Shown: positions 44,850 through 55,316 of the stretch, piece by piece
How the letters are laid out: every line of letters starts with the position of its first letter
Numbering within the stretch: the stretch's first letter is position 1
Assembly: GCA_030248215.1 (NCBI GenBank)
Contig: JASANG010000433.1
Span: forward strand, 1-64,000
Direction of reading: 5' to 3'
From: Enoplolaimus lenunculus
Taxonomy: Eukaryota; Nematoda; Enoplea; Enoplida; Thoracostomopsidae
Length of the DNA stretch: 64,000 nucleotides
The notes under the pieces: model-generated
The model's database searches: none
What the model saw: only the letters and a program-made list of their open reading frames with translations
Told to the model about the DNA's origin: nothing
Made by a program: the position numbers and the translations under genes

Positions 44850-46622
44850 TCACATTGCAATGTTTGGCTTTTTGCCACTAATCACATCTGACTCTTCATA
44901 CAACCGCTTAACACCTGTAACGCGAGAAGATATATCAGACGATGTGCTTACTGTTCTCACCTTTCGTAACATAATGTGTTCTCGCACAAGAGTCTGACAG
45001 TCACCATTTAAGTTTAAACTGCCAGGACGCCAGGTAACTCTATTTTGAGCTCGATTATCAGAGTGTCCACGGCCGCAGCTCCAAGGCCCCGGCCCAGGTA
45101 CAGTCTCAACCAATAGACCCTCTGTTGACAATAGTGTGCGCCCAATCACATCACATTGTTGTGCTCGTGCAAAACAAATCGTATAAATTAATTCGAAAAC
45201 GATACACAAATAATGTAACGTTGTGCCCGGCCAAACTATCTGACTATGTAAAAATTTTATTGATTTAGGATCGTCTGTTCCCCAAACCTTCTCTTCGATA
45301 TCTTTGCGACCACTGAATCTCGCCTTCCACACTGCGACAAATTTTTCAGGAGATGAGAAAGACTCGCCCCAAACAGATACTGGATTGTCAACATGGAAAT
45401 TCGAGAGACGATAATTGCTTGGATGTTTCGAATCAAAAAATGTTTTAACGTCTTCACCCTCAGGGTGAAATGGCGGAGACATCGATCGTTTCAAATGCAA
45501 ATATCTATACCAAGCAGAAAAATTGAGAAAAGATTTCCCGGATTCTGGCAGTTTAGTCAAATCCAGCTTTCCATTGATGACTAAAGCTAATGGTTCTCTC
45601 ACAATAATATCATTGTTAATGCTGGACTGAATATTTTTGATTAACCCCATAATAAAGTTACTGATATCAAGAAACTGCTTGTTTGTATTTAACTTGCTGC
45701 GATCATTGTCTATCCCGGCTTTCATTTGTTGCCGTTGTTGTTGTAATTGTTGTTGTTGTATTTGTTGTTTCTGTTGCTGCTGTTGTTGTGACTGTTGTTT
45801 GGGTTCTTGCTCTTCTTGTTGTTGTTTAGCTGAGTTCGTGTCCACTTCAGTGTTGTTCAAAGCAGGAAAATCAACACAATCTAATTGTTCATGTCCAAAT
45901 TTATAACATGATTTGCAATACCGACCCATACCCGGGTACCATGCCCGAATTATAATATATCCGCGCCTAAAATGAGGATCGCACCATTGGAGCCGAGGAG
46001 GTATTTTATAGTCGCGGCGGATCTGGACTAAGAAACTTCGACCACTTGAGATGTATTCACTTCCTCGATGCTTGATGAAACGACCAGGTTGCAAGCACTG
46101 AATATTTTGAGCAGCTAAGAAAGACTGTAGCGCTTTATCCGGAACTTCAAAGGGGACGCCATATAGATGTAAAGTTCGAACAATAAAAGGAGATTGCAAT
46201 GTTGCGTCGCGAGGAATTTCTAGAATTACCTCCGAGTCCCCAATTTTAATTGATTTACCCGCTGCTATAGATGCAATGTCCTTGGATGGGAAAATAATTT
46301 TAACACTATTACTAAACTTCTCACCGCCCTGGACAGTGAAAACCTTATTAACAGCGTTCAGCACTTCTACGCACGTTAAGTTATTAAGACCATGATATTT
46401 AAGATTAGTTACATAGAGTGTTCTAGACCGTAATAAGTTCGCATAGTCCCCTTTTAATTCATTTGCATCATTATTACCCTCGACGTCGTAATCCTGATTG
46501 TGATCAATTGCTGCCGTGTCCATTGGGGTTTGTGGTTGATCAGTTAAGGTGGAAGTCTCCTCCGACAAAATACTGCCGCCTCCAGCAATACCAATGACAT
46601 CGTGATCACTGGTTGTAGGCAT
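44850..46622 (-). CDS. LINE ORF1 with CCHC knuckle and C-terminal NADAR-like domain
   Basis: 590 residues. Residues ~65-150 and 145-225 look like RRM-type nucleic-acid-binding folds (TLYVTNLKYHGL; VRTLHLYGVPFEV). A CCHC knuckle (C236, C239, H244, C249) follows, then a Gln-rich linker (265-300). Residues ~393-540 match the NADAR/YbiA layout in order: SNF (407-409), W418, SSPEKF (423-428), WKARF, DDPKSIK, a hydrophobic stretch, LLSTEGLLVE (498-506), PWSCGRG (513-519) and NRVTW (527-531). YbiA has SNF, WPTSEHYF, QK, LLLAT...LVE, WGDGGHG and NRLG in the same order. NADAR proteins act on ADP-ribosyl or riboflavin-precursor N-glycosidic bonds. That a LINE ORF1 carries one is inferred from the motif match; enzymatic activity is untested. 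Confidence 0.8.
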   Translation of the reverse strand: MPTTSDHDVIGIAGGGSILSEETSTLTDQPQTPMDTAAIDHNQDYDVEGNNDANELKGDYANLLRSRTLYVTNLKYHGLNNLTCVEVLNAVNKVFTVQGGEKFSNSVKIIFPSKDIASIAAGKSIKIGDSEVILEIPRDATLQSPFIVRTLHLYGVPFEVPDKALQSFLAAQNIQCLQPGRFIKHRGSEYISSGRSFLVQIRRDYKIPPRLQWCDPHFRRGYIIIRAWYPGMGRYCKSCYKFGHEQLDCVDFPALNNTEVDTNSAKQQQEEQEPKQQSQQQQQQKQQIQQQQLQQQRQQMKAGIDNDRSKLNTNKQFLDISNFIMGLIKNIQSSINNDIIVREPLALVINGKLDLTKLPESGKSFLNFSAWYRYLHLKRSMSPPFHPEGEDVKTFFDSKHPSNYRLSNFHVDNPVSVWGESFSSPEKFVAVWKARFSGRKDIEEKVWGTDDPKSIKFLHSQIVWPGTTLHYLCIVFELIYTICFARAQQCDVIGRTLLSTEGLLVETVPGPGPWSCGRGHSDNRAQNRVTWRPGSLNLNGDCQTLVREHIMLRKVRTVSTSSDISSRVTGVKRLYEESDVISGKKPNIAM

Positions 46623-47875
46623 TATTTAATATAAAAGTAAATATTAATGCCTGAATGCAATTGGGTTAAAACCCCAAATTTTAAAAGCCATTTTTTTCAT
46701 TAATAAACGCTGTTTTCAAAACACGAACAGCGGTTTGCGGTTTAGACACGATTCCTGAGAATCGTGCAGACGTGCACTTACTTATAGAAAAGATAAATGG
46801 CCAAAGTAAATTTTTACAATTATTTTCAGCCGTTGGAAGATAACGAAAAATTCGTTGCGTGTCCTGAACGATTGTACTACTGTAAACCACGCCCGTAGCC
46901 AGCTCCCCTTGCTGGAGGGGGGCGAAAATTTTTTTGGGTGGGGCATACAAGGGTTTACCTTGAGTTAAAAGCAAAGTTGAAAATTTTCTAGGGGAGCCAG
47001 AAATTTTCAAGGGGGTTTGGCTACGGGACCGTTCAGAAAGAAGATTTGAACTGAAAATGTAAATTTAAATATATACTGTGACCTAAATAAAGAGGGTGAT
47101 AATCAATGGGGAGTCCCCATTTTGAGTCCCAATCAACAGAAGTCCGTATCTCTGATCAAAGTCCGTAAGCTGGATAGAGTTTCTAAACCCTAATTAGCCT
47201 CCATAAATGTCAATTATCCCTACCGTATTTACCCGAATAAGGGGGGGGGGACTGATATTTATTTGGCCTCTCTAGAGAGGACCCCTCCTTGGTATTCGGT
47301 GTGAGAAGTTCGTGATTTCCGCTAAGCCCTGTATCCTGAATCACACCTTTTATTTAGTTCTTTCCCGATGTACGCTTATCGCTCTGATTTAGTAACGCGG
47401 CCGTTAATGTTTACTATCCCTCGTCAGAACCTTTTATAACACCAATTATACAAGTGACACAGGTTATGCAATCCACTTGTAGCCTGATCCGAAATCCTTA
47501 AAACCGATGCATGAATCTGGTTAATTTAGCGACTGGCTTCACCAATACCAATACTTTTGCCATTTCCCAGAAATCCGTGCAATCCTAACCCCATTAGAAT
47601 TACACCCCAATTTTACCCAAGTTTATGACCGATCTCCGATTTCACTCCAATACGCCCAAGAATTCTATGTAAAAGCTATAACTCGAACACGCAAAAATTA
47701 ACCTTGCTGATATAGCCTAGCTATGTCGTTACCCGCAAAACCAGCCGAAACGATATGCAATAATATTCAATGGCCACGCAGGGCCCAAGTAAGTTCTACA
47801 ATGCGGACACAGCCGCCATAACATAATTTTATCACTTTTTACGCCCTGTATTAACGGCTAAGCCAAACTTAAGTT
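46623..47875. other. Intergenic region with transposon remnants
   Basis: No gene seen. Family D MITE at 46,888-47,031; inverted family E fragments at 47,080-47,310 (CCCCATTTTGAG, GTCCGTATCTC, CCCGAATAAGG phrases). 47,310-47,875 is unique-looking sequence without convincing frames. Confidence 0.5.
46888..47031. mobile_element. Family D MITE
   Basis: CACGCCCGTAGCCAG start and GGCTACGGGACC end, same layout as 3,320-3,486 but diverged. Confidence 0.7.
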
Positions 47876-48127
47876 CACTGTAAATTTCAGTGAGTTGATT
47901 TTAACTCAGAATGAGTTGAATCACTCAGTCTGAGTTAGGACTTTTAGAACTCAGAAATTTGAGTTGATTCAATTCATTATGAGTTAATTAATCAACTCAC
48001 CCAGCGTCAACTCAACTCAGAGCTAGAATCAAATCAACTCAGAGTAAGTTAATGTATACTGATATTAATTCAGAAATAACCAACTCGCTAGCTGAATTGA
48101 TTAATCAACTCATTGGAATTTACAGTG
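47876..48127. mobile_element. Family C fold-back element
   Basis: CACTGTAAATTTCAGTGAG / inverse ends with repeated GAGTTGA motifs throughout. Confidence 0.85.
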
Positions 48128-49310
48128 TTCTAAGAGAGACTAGGTGGAGCCAGGGACTCAATTGAGGTGTGGTTTTGAGATTTGGTTTTAGTTAATGTTT
48201 TAGTTTTTGTTTGAAATATATTTAAGAGTGGCAGAGCATTCAAACCGCCCTTCGCCAACCTTCGTTACTGATATATATCCGGTATTGCAACTATCCGTAG
48301 AATTAAACGTTTTTGCCTTGATCAAAAGCTTGAGCGATAATGCAAGGTTATTCTTTGGAAGCAAAATATTTAATATTTCAAGGTCTTTGCGCAATAGCGG
48401 CCTAAAAGACAGGTGTCGAGTCAAGTAAAAGGTCCTGGCTACTAAACCTAAGCCCAAATCTAACTCAATACACAAACTTAAGTCTAAGCCAAAGCCTGAG
48501 CGTAATCCTAAAGGTTTCGAGTCTCTAATTTTCCCGATCCACACGCCTCGAAGTGTGGGTAAGCTTCCAAAATTTAACCACGGTCAAAGCATCTAATCAA
48601 AACCAAATCAAATTGCGCAAAAAATTCGTTTCAGAACCTGGAACGGGCCAGCATGCAATATTCAATCATATTTGACATGCGCAAATTGTTATCGTATTTA
48701 GCCACACGCAAGCAGCAACCAAGGATTTTATTGACATATATAAATCAACGCAGAATAGGTTAAATTTTTTCAAATTTGATTTACAAAAACATCTAATGCT
48801 GTATGAAATTTCACAATTTTTAACGCCAATGTTACTTTTAGGGGCGTAACAGTAGATTAAGCGTATTCCTAACCCTAAGCCTAAGTGTTGCAAAAATGTG
48901 TCTTAAGCGTAGGCCTATGAGCCATTTTTGAACAACATAATTAAATTTTTATTACGAAATGTAGTCCAAAACTGTAAAATGAAAGCCAGATTTAGCAGCG
49001 TTTAGAACGGGAGGATACAAGAGAAATATATCCCCTCAGAAAATTTCTCAAAATATTTTTGGCAGTTATCAAGGGGTGTATACTGTACTAATGAAATCTA
49101 GTCAAATTTCATCGTCATTTTGTGGCAAAATATCTTAATTTTCACCAACCAAATCTTAATACCGGAATTTTTAGTTCCGGTAAAAATTATACCGGAACAG
49201 GAAGGTGAAAAAATGCCGCAACCGGAATTCCGGTTGCACCGTGGTCCCTGTACATTATATTCAGTTTGCGTGTAAAATCATGGTTTACTCCAGTTTAATA
49301 TAAATACATA
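48128..49310. other. Intergenic region with element fragments
   Basis: Family E middle fragment at 48,235-48,360; TTAGGC-type hexamer remnants at 48,436-48,510; a partial family B element at 48,827-48,920 (GCCAATGTTACTTTTAGGGG start); a family F remnant near 49,150-49,245 (CCGGAATTCCGGTTGCACC). No gene recognised; open frames are short. Confidence 0.5.
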
Positions 49311-49562
49311 CACTGTAAATTCCAATGAGTTAATTAATTAACTCAGACGGAAAGTTAATTATTTCTGAGTTAATAACAGAACACTTTAACTTTCTCTGAG
49401 TTGACTTGATTCTCACTGTGAGTTGAGTTGCATCTGGGTGAGTTAATTAAGTAATTCAGAATGAATTGAATCAACTCAAAATTCTGAGTTCTGATAGTCC
49501 TAACTCAGATTGAGTGATTCAACTCATTCTGAGTTAAAATCAACTCACTCAAATTTACAGTG
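49311..49562. mobile_element. Family C fold-back element abutting a gene start
   Basis: CACTGTAAATTCCAATGAG / inverse, TA on both sides. Its right end is 8 bp before the ATG of the secreted-protein gene and contains an AATTTACAG that could serve as a splice acceptor. Confidence 0.85.
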
Positions 49563-49570
49563 TATAACAC

Positions 49571-52500
49571 ATGAATCTCGAGTGGGAGTTGTTTCTGCTG
49601 TTGGTACTGCAACAAGTGAACACAGCGATTTGCGAATCACAATGTTTTCTTGACTGCAAATCAGAATTTGCAGATGACTTCCGTATTGCAGATCCGGATG
49701 AAAAATGTTTCGCGTGGTACGAATTTGAAGACTGTTTTCGCAGTTGTCCAAACGGCGAAGTCCAGTTGCTCAATGTTAAAGTAAATCTGTTGCGTCAAAA
49801 ATAAAACGGTATTTGAACGCTTTTCACGTTTCAAACAGTATCTTTCAAAACGCGTTTTTGTAAGTAGAGAAAGGGTTGCGCTATACTTTATTGAACCGAA
49901 TGTCAGGGCTCGCCGTCGAACACCGCCGCACTTGGGCGTGCGGTAATTTTTAATAAGTTTTACAGCGCCGCGCTCCCGGCGTCTGGCGGAGCGCGGCGGC
50001 GTCTGACGGCGCGAGGCGAGTATAGCGCAACGCTAAATAGCAAAACACCATCATACATACACTGCAAAAATGGTGAATCAAATTGACTCTCTCCGAAATA
50101 GGCTCTACCGGACTACACAAACTGAGTCAAATTCAACTACGCCAGAGTCAAATTCGACTCACTAAATCGCACGTTTGACTCTGGCGGAGTCGAATTAGAC
50201 TCAGTTTGTGTAGTCCCGTAGAGCCTATTTCGGAGAGAATCAGTTTGACACACCATTTTTTGCAGTGTACGCTTAGTGTTTGTTAAAACGCTATTTTCTA
50301 ATTTTGCATTTTTCACGCGATTCCTTAGCCAAGAATTTAAGAGAATGCGGTTGATGATCAAAATGCTGTGTGCGGTTTCAGTACAAAACGACAGAAAATT
50401 CGGGTATTTTAATCTTAAAATTGTTTCACACGATTGGTTGTTCTTATATTTTAAAATTGATACAGATTTTGAAACATTTAAGATCGTTTTTAGGTATTTT
50501 GATCGGTATACGTTTCTGAGTCCGTTTCCGGTATTATTGCTGCTTGTTCGCTTTTAAAACCATTTCTTTGCAGTTTTGTGTACTTATTTCAGCGTCACCT
50601 ACGCTACCTTTTCGATCAACTCGATAGAATTTGTGATCCGTCTTCACCCGTGACATCTCCACGCATTCAGAAACCAACCAATCCGCTGTCGCGGCCAGAC
50701 TTTTTAGGAGACTTCCAGAACGGCGACAGATTTGCTGACAATGACGTTATGAAGGACTTGATGGATCGTCGTCCGCCTCCAGAACGCGATCTTGCAGCGC
50801 ATGCAAATTATGATCGAAGATATAAGCCAATCCGGAATAAGTACGGCCAATATACACCGACTGATATGAAAGGTAACACACCGTCCCGCGTATCGAATAG
50901 ACCCGGAACGAAGTTATTTGTCTAATATGGCGTATCCACAGTATTTCATTTCGAGACGGTATTATCTCGTTGTTTTTTGCAATCGAGCCTAGCTATGTAG
51001 CCATAAAATATAAATTCCGTAAAAAGAATATTTCTCGTTTGTCATACGTATTCCTAAGCCTAAACCTAAGCGTTGCCAAAGTGTATTCATAAGCCTAAGC
51101 AAAAACTGAATTCTAAAATCTAAACCTACTCCTTTACAGACCCAACATAAACATTGACGCTCCTTAAAGTAAACACGGGCCAAATATCTGAAGTGATATA
51201 TCGCACTCGCATACTTCTAGCAATCACCCCTGGTCACTCTTAGGCTTAGGCCGAATCGTAGATTTACTATCAGGCTTTAGGCTCAGGATAAGGGCTGACT
51301 TTAGGTTTCGACTTTTGCGTGGAATATATACGTATCGAACAAAATTGTACGGTCGGCTTAGTTGATTCTATCGCCATACGCTTATTAGATTCACTTTTTA
51401 GGGTTCAGGGGCTCAAATAAACGCATCAAAATAACGTTTTCATTTTTGAAAAAATATCCTTTTGTCTTTATAATGTTCATTCATTTCTATATTTCACTTC
51501 GCAAGAGTATATATCGATTTTAATTCTGGGCCAATGTATGCCTAAATGTTAACGCTGAGTGTATAAAGCATAAGCCGAAAATGTCATGTCTCTAAGTGCC
51601 CAAGTTCCCCGTCTCCCAGTGTTCTGGCAAGCCCTGTTCCCGAAAGAGCCAAACCCTGAATTGAAATGACAAATTCAATTTGTTTTCAGATTTTTTAATA
51701 TACTGTAGTGACTCGAATAAGAGGGAGGGTTGATATTTATTTGGCCTCTCCAGAGGGTACCCCATTGTTATTCGGTTAGACTGTTATCAATTTTTAACCC
51801 ACGCTCCGCCACCCTTCGTTACTGATATATACCGGAACTACTGCAACTATTCGTTGAATTAAAGTCTTGTATCAATAGTTTGAGCGATAATGCATGGTTT
51901 TATACTTTAAGAATTTACTTTCAAAAAGTTCGCTTTAATGTTTCAAACTCAAATTATTTGGGCCCGGACTCGTTTATGTGCTACAATGAGGGATAATTGA
52001 CATTTAGACTCTAATTAGGGTTTAGGGACTCTATCCGTTTACGGACTATTCTTAGGGATACTGGCTCCATTGATTGGGTCTCAAAATGGGGACCACCCCC
52101 TTATTATCCACTCCTCTTATTCCGGTCACTACAGTATGTAAATTTTCAAAAAATGGTAAACAGGAAATCGAAGAAAATGACAAAATAGTGAAAATTGTTG
52201 TGCAAATTAATTTCTTTTTTAAAAAACATTTGTAGGAAATCGTATGAGCGACCTTATCGAAAGTGAAGATAGCATAATATTTGACGAATGGAGCGATTCT
52301 GATTCCGGAAGAGGGGGCAGTCGACGCGAATCGACTTCAAGCAGTGACAGTGGAAGCAGTTCAAGTACAACCCGCGGATCTTACATACTTAACGATAATG
52401 ATGACTGGTTAGTTCCATGGACGCAATCGGAGAGTAAAAACAACGGAAACGAATAGGGGTCAAAATCACGAAATCGGAAAACAAATATTGACGCATATAT

Positions 52501-53683
52501 AAAAGTTTCGAAGTTGAAACAAGCATTGCAGAGTCTTCCAAATTTGTAAAGAAAACTAGCGAATGCATCGAAATTTTTTAAAATTTGGCATGAATTTCGT
52601 ATATTTCAAGCATAAAGCTCAAGCCTTAAAAGGTTTCGTGGCAGGGTTAAATAAGATCCGTGAATCGATGACACAGTAGCGCAAAACTAATTTAAAGGAA
52701 ATAACGAATGCACCGCTATAAAGATTTTGAATGAATTTAGTATTTTTGTTTCACATCGAAAAATTGTAACTTATCATGAAAAATTGCGCTCCATATATAT
52801 ATACGTACGGGATTTATACCTAATTTTGTGCATAAAACAACGAAACTTCCAGTATTCTTTCTAAACGAAAACAGACAAAGAAACGCTATTTAATGGAAAC
52901 CAGGGTGCAACCGGTGTAAAAATTTAAAAACTTTAGATTTTTTATAGGGACGACACACCACAATGGGATATTTCGTCTCTTGGTCCGAGACGTACGCAAC
53001 CGCTAAACGGTGAGTAGGTTTACGACGAAACCAACAATTTTTTTCAAAGTTTTCACCAAGCGATTTATTTTAAGTTTGAAAGCGTGATTTTCGTTTAACA
53101 GAAATTCAACTTTAAGCAGTATCGACTCACGTCAGCCACCGCGCAATGTTTGGCGAATGGTTAATTGAAATTTGAAAATTGCATGCAATACGACTCTGGG
53201 AGTATATATATTGTCAAGATTTCTTTAAAAATAAAGCCTTAAAACCTAAAATTTTTGCAGCATCCTGCTTTGAAGCAAGGTACAACCGGAGGTCTGCCTC
53301 CGGCTCCGGCAGAGAATCGGCCTTCGGCTCCGACTCAATTTTTGCCGGATGTTCGGGAAATTTCGGCAGTAAAATTTTGCATAATTTTACAAAATTTATC
53401 TGTTTAGCGCGTTTCGTTGACCTCCGGCTGCGGTATTTTTCACCTCTGCTTGCACCCTACTTTGAAGATATTTGCTAAAATTAGCAAATATTACACATTG
53501 TTTCAACTACATAATTTCGCTTCACCTGCAACAAATTTCATAAACTTCTGGCTCCGGTATTTTTCACCTTCGGTTGCATCACGGTTTTCAATTTTTTCAG
53601 GTGATAAACTGTCTGCATTTGAGCCAAGCCATCGCCGTGTGCAATCCTTGGATTCGAGAAGAAGAGAATTTGAACGAAAATAA
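49571..53683 (+). CDS. Unknown secreted protein, five exons
   Basis: Exons 49571-49780, 50593-50872, 52236-52407, 52948-53009 and 53601-53683. All introns are GT-AG and all four junction phases match (0, 1, 2, 1); the total of 807 nt gives exactly 268 residues plus stop, which strongly supports the model. Signal peptide LFLLLVLQQVNTAIC, then six cysteines spaced C-x3-C-x3-C-x17-C-x8-C-x3-C (about residues 21-60). The middle is Pro/Arg/Asp-rich (RRPPPERD). Exon 3 is acidic and Ser-rich (SDSDSGRGG, SSSDSGSSSS) and the tail is Arg-rich (RRREFERK). I recognise no family. It probably acts outside the cell or in the secretory pathway; the Ser/acidic run suggests phosphorylation or glycosylation. 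Introns hold TIR elements. Confidence 0.8.
49875..50031. mobile_element. Family G GC-rich TIR element (intron 1)
   Basis: GTTGCGCTATAC / GTATAGCGCAAC ends enclosing a CG-rich interior (GCGCGGCGGCGTCTGACGG). Related to the GC-rich segments at 5,147-5,565, 11,480-11,545, 17,870-17,965 and 23,370-23,525. Confidence 0.75.
50060..50267. mobile_element. Fold-back MITE in TA target (intron 1)
   Basis: CACTGCAAAAATGGTGAATC / inverse, TA at both flanks; same family as 10,702-10,910. Confidence 0.85.
51040..51181. mobile_element. Family B remnant (intron 2)
   Basis: CCTAAGCC hexamers, the CTACTCCTTTACAGACCC segment and an AAAGTAAACACGGGCC end; left TIR lost. Confidence 0.6.
51703..52134. mobile_element. 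Family E reference copy, complete, TA target
   Basis: CTGTAGTGACTCGAATAAGAGG / CCTCTTATTCCGGTCACTACAG ends, TA at 51,701-51,702 and 52,135-52,136. 432 bp, non-coding. The many family E fragments in the window align to it. Confidence 0.8.
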
Positions 53684-54788
53684 CAACGGTTTAATGGAAG
53701 GCTATACTAAAAGAAGAGTAACGGCTTTACCCAGGATATTTGTAGTAAAAAATTTAGCTTGCATTTGGCAGTAGATTTTGCTGCTGATAATTTTTACAAC
53801 CAAGTAAACAACCTTAAAATGCAATCGCATAAAAGTTAAATTTACCTCCACACACAGAAGCAAAATAAAATTTGCAAAACTCAGACCATGGGCTTAGTGC
53901 CCGTACTATTGGACTGAAAACAACCATTTAATACAAACAAAACCAATTAAAAAGTCACTGAAAAATAAATAGCAATATCGGTTCTATTTGTATTTATTGT
54001 CTAAAATTTTATGGCCAATGTAAGGAACAGGGGCCGAACAGTATTATAAGCATATTCCTAAGCATAAGTCTAAGCCAGGCAAAAATGAACTTAAACCGTA
54101 AGCTTACTTTCTTCTAGTCCCACAGAAGAACGTTCCGCCCCTGATCTTTATATGGGCCAACTTAATAAATAATTTGTGAATTTTGATAAATTTTTAGCAA
54201 CAATACTTGCCTGCTTAGCTCTCTGTTGACATCGATCTTATGTTTTTAAATCGAGATCACAATTTCAATAAGTTTTGCGGTAGAAAAATTATTTTTGTTA
54301 TCCACTATACTAGACATAACCGAATGGAGATAGCCTTGAGGCTATGCAAAACATGCTAAAATAACAATGAAGCGTTCAATAACACAACGACACATGAAAA
54401 AATCCACGACGACAACGCGAAAAAACAATATTACAAACAATTACACAAAATTCAAAACATCCTCAATATCCACCTGATAAAATGTGACTGCCAAGACTGA
54501 ACTGGCAACTGTATTGACCAAACTGCAAACACTGAGCGTGAATGTAAAGCTATGTACAGTCAAAACAGCGGGGTTTACGATTTTTGTGGCACATGAGACC
54601 TGTTGTATACTTTGCGAAACACTGCGTCCAAGTTAAGTACGTGCATAGTGAAATACAATTTAACTAACAATTATATTATTGTTCGAGCATAAAAATAAAT
54701 ATACAGGTTATTCAAGAAGCTTCCCATATAATAAATTAATAATCATTAATGCATCGATGACCACACCTAGAGCGGGATGTCTAGGAAT
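53684..54788. other. Intergenic, one family A element
   Basis: No gene recognised. A complete family A element lies at 54,013-54,158. Confidence 0.5.
54013..54158. mobile_element. Family A element, short core
   Basis: GGCCAATGTAAGGAACAGGG start and ATCTTTATATGGGCC end; flanks AATTTTAT and AACTTAAT (6 of 8). Core reduced to a few hexamers. Confidence 0.8.
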
Positions 54789-54995
54789 TTAATACTGCGA
54801 CATCACGCACACATAATTTGCTCCGCAACACCATTTCAGTGTTTGTAATCTCAAAAAATACCCCAGTGTATTTAACAAGTGAACTCTTTCATACCGGATT
54901 GGGACACGTCCTGGTCTTAATTCAGCCAACACACCCTGTCCTGCAGTATTATCGTCTAAAATTTCTACGAAAGCAATCAATAACACATGCGACAT
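54789..54995 (-). CDS. Short hypothetical frame or exon
   Basis: About 68 codons from an ATG (MSHVLLIAFVEIL...), with a plausible-looking middle (GQGVLAELRPGRVPIRYERV). Not recognised. It lies between the secreted-protein gene and the RING gene, and could be a small gene, an exon, or chance. Confidence 0.25.
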   Translation of the reverse strand: MSHVLLIAFVEILDDNTAGQGVLAELRPGRVPIRYERVHLLNTLGYFLRLQTLKWCCGANYVCVMSQY

Positions 54996-55316
54996 AATTG
55001 TCAGCAACTTCGGAATTTGATCGAATATTGCAAGTCGAAGGCTTCAAGCCCCATCGCCCAACAGAAAACCACTTTTAAGCCTATTCGAATATGAATATGG
55101 ACAACAGATTCAACATTCCACACACAAATTGAACATTTTTATGATTATAGCGAGCAGTGATAAAACATCTCAATGTCGTAATTCTTGAGTTCATCTGTCT
55201 CGGGTTGGTTCGGACAACCTAGATTTTCAAAGCAATGCTGAATCTCTAATATTGCATGACCAACTACTATTTAATAAACTTTTTTCCGCTAACCTAAAAA
55301 TCTTTCTTTTTCACAT

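Larger units (their letters stand above)
41017..46622 (-). mobile_element. Tx1/L1-type LINE, apparently full coding length
   Basis: Two long frames on the minus strand, ORF1 (44,850-46,622) then ORF2 (41,316-44,795), followed by a ~300-nt 3' UTR with AATAAA ending in a short TTAAAC repeat. Both frames are open throughout, so the copy is recent or conserved. The 3' end is shared with positions 1-242 of the window. The 5' end is not defined; a family D MITE lies at 46,888. Tx1-like assignment rests on the ORF1 knuckle layout, APE endonuclease and L1-like RT with C-terminal zinc-binding region. Confidence 0.85.

Noticed and set aside
45637-45906. Cys-rich frame on the plus strand
   Set aside because: Antisense of the Gln-rich linker of LINE ORF1 (CAA/CAG repeats).
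53179-53600. Frame at 53,179-53,478 as an exon of the secreted gene
   Set aside because: It is rich in CTCCGGC/GGTTGCA repeat phrases (family F type) and does not fit splice phases; exon 4 joins exon 5 at 53,601 cleanly.
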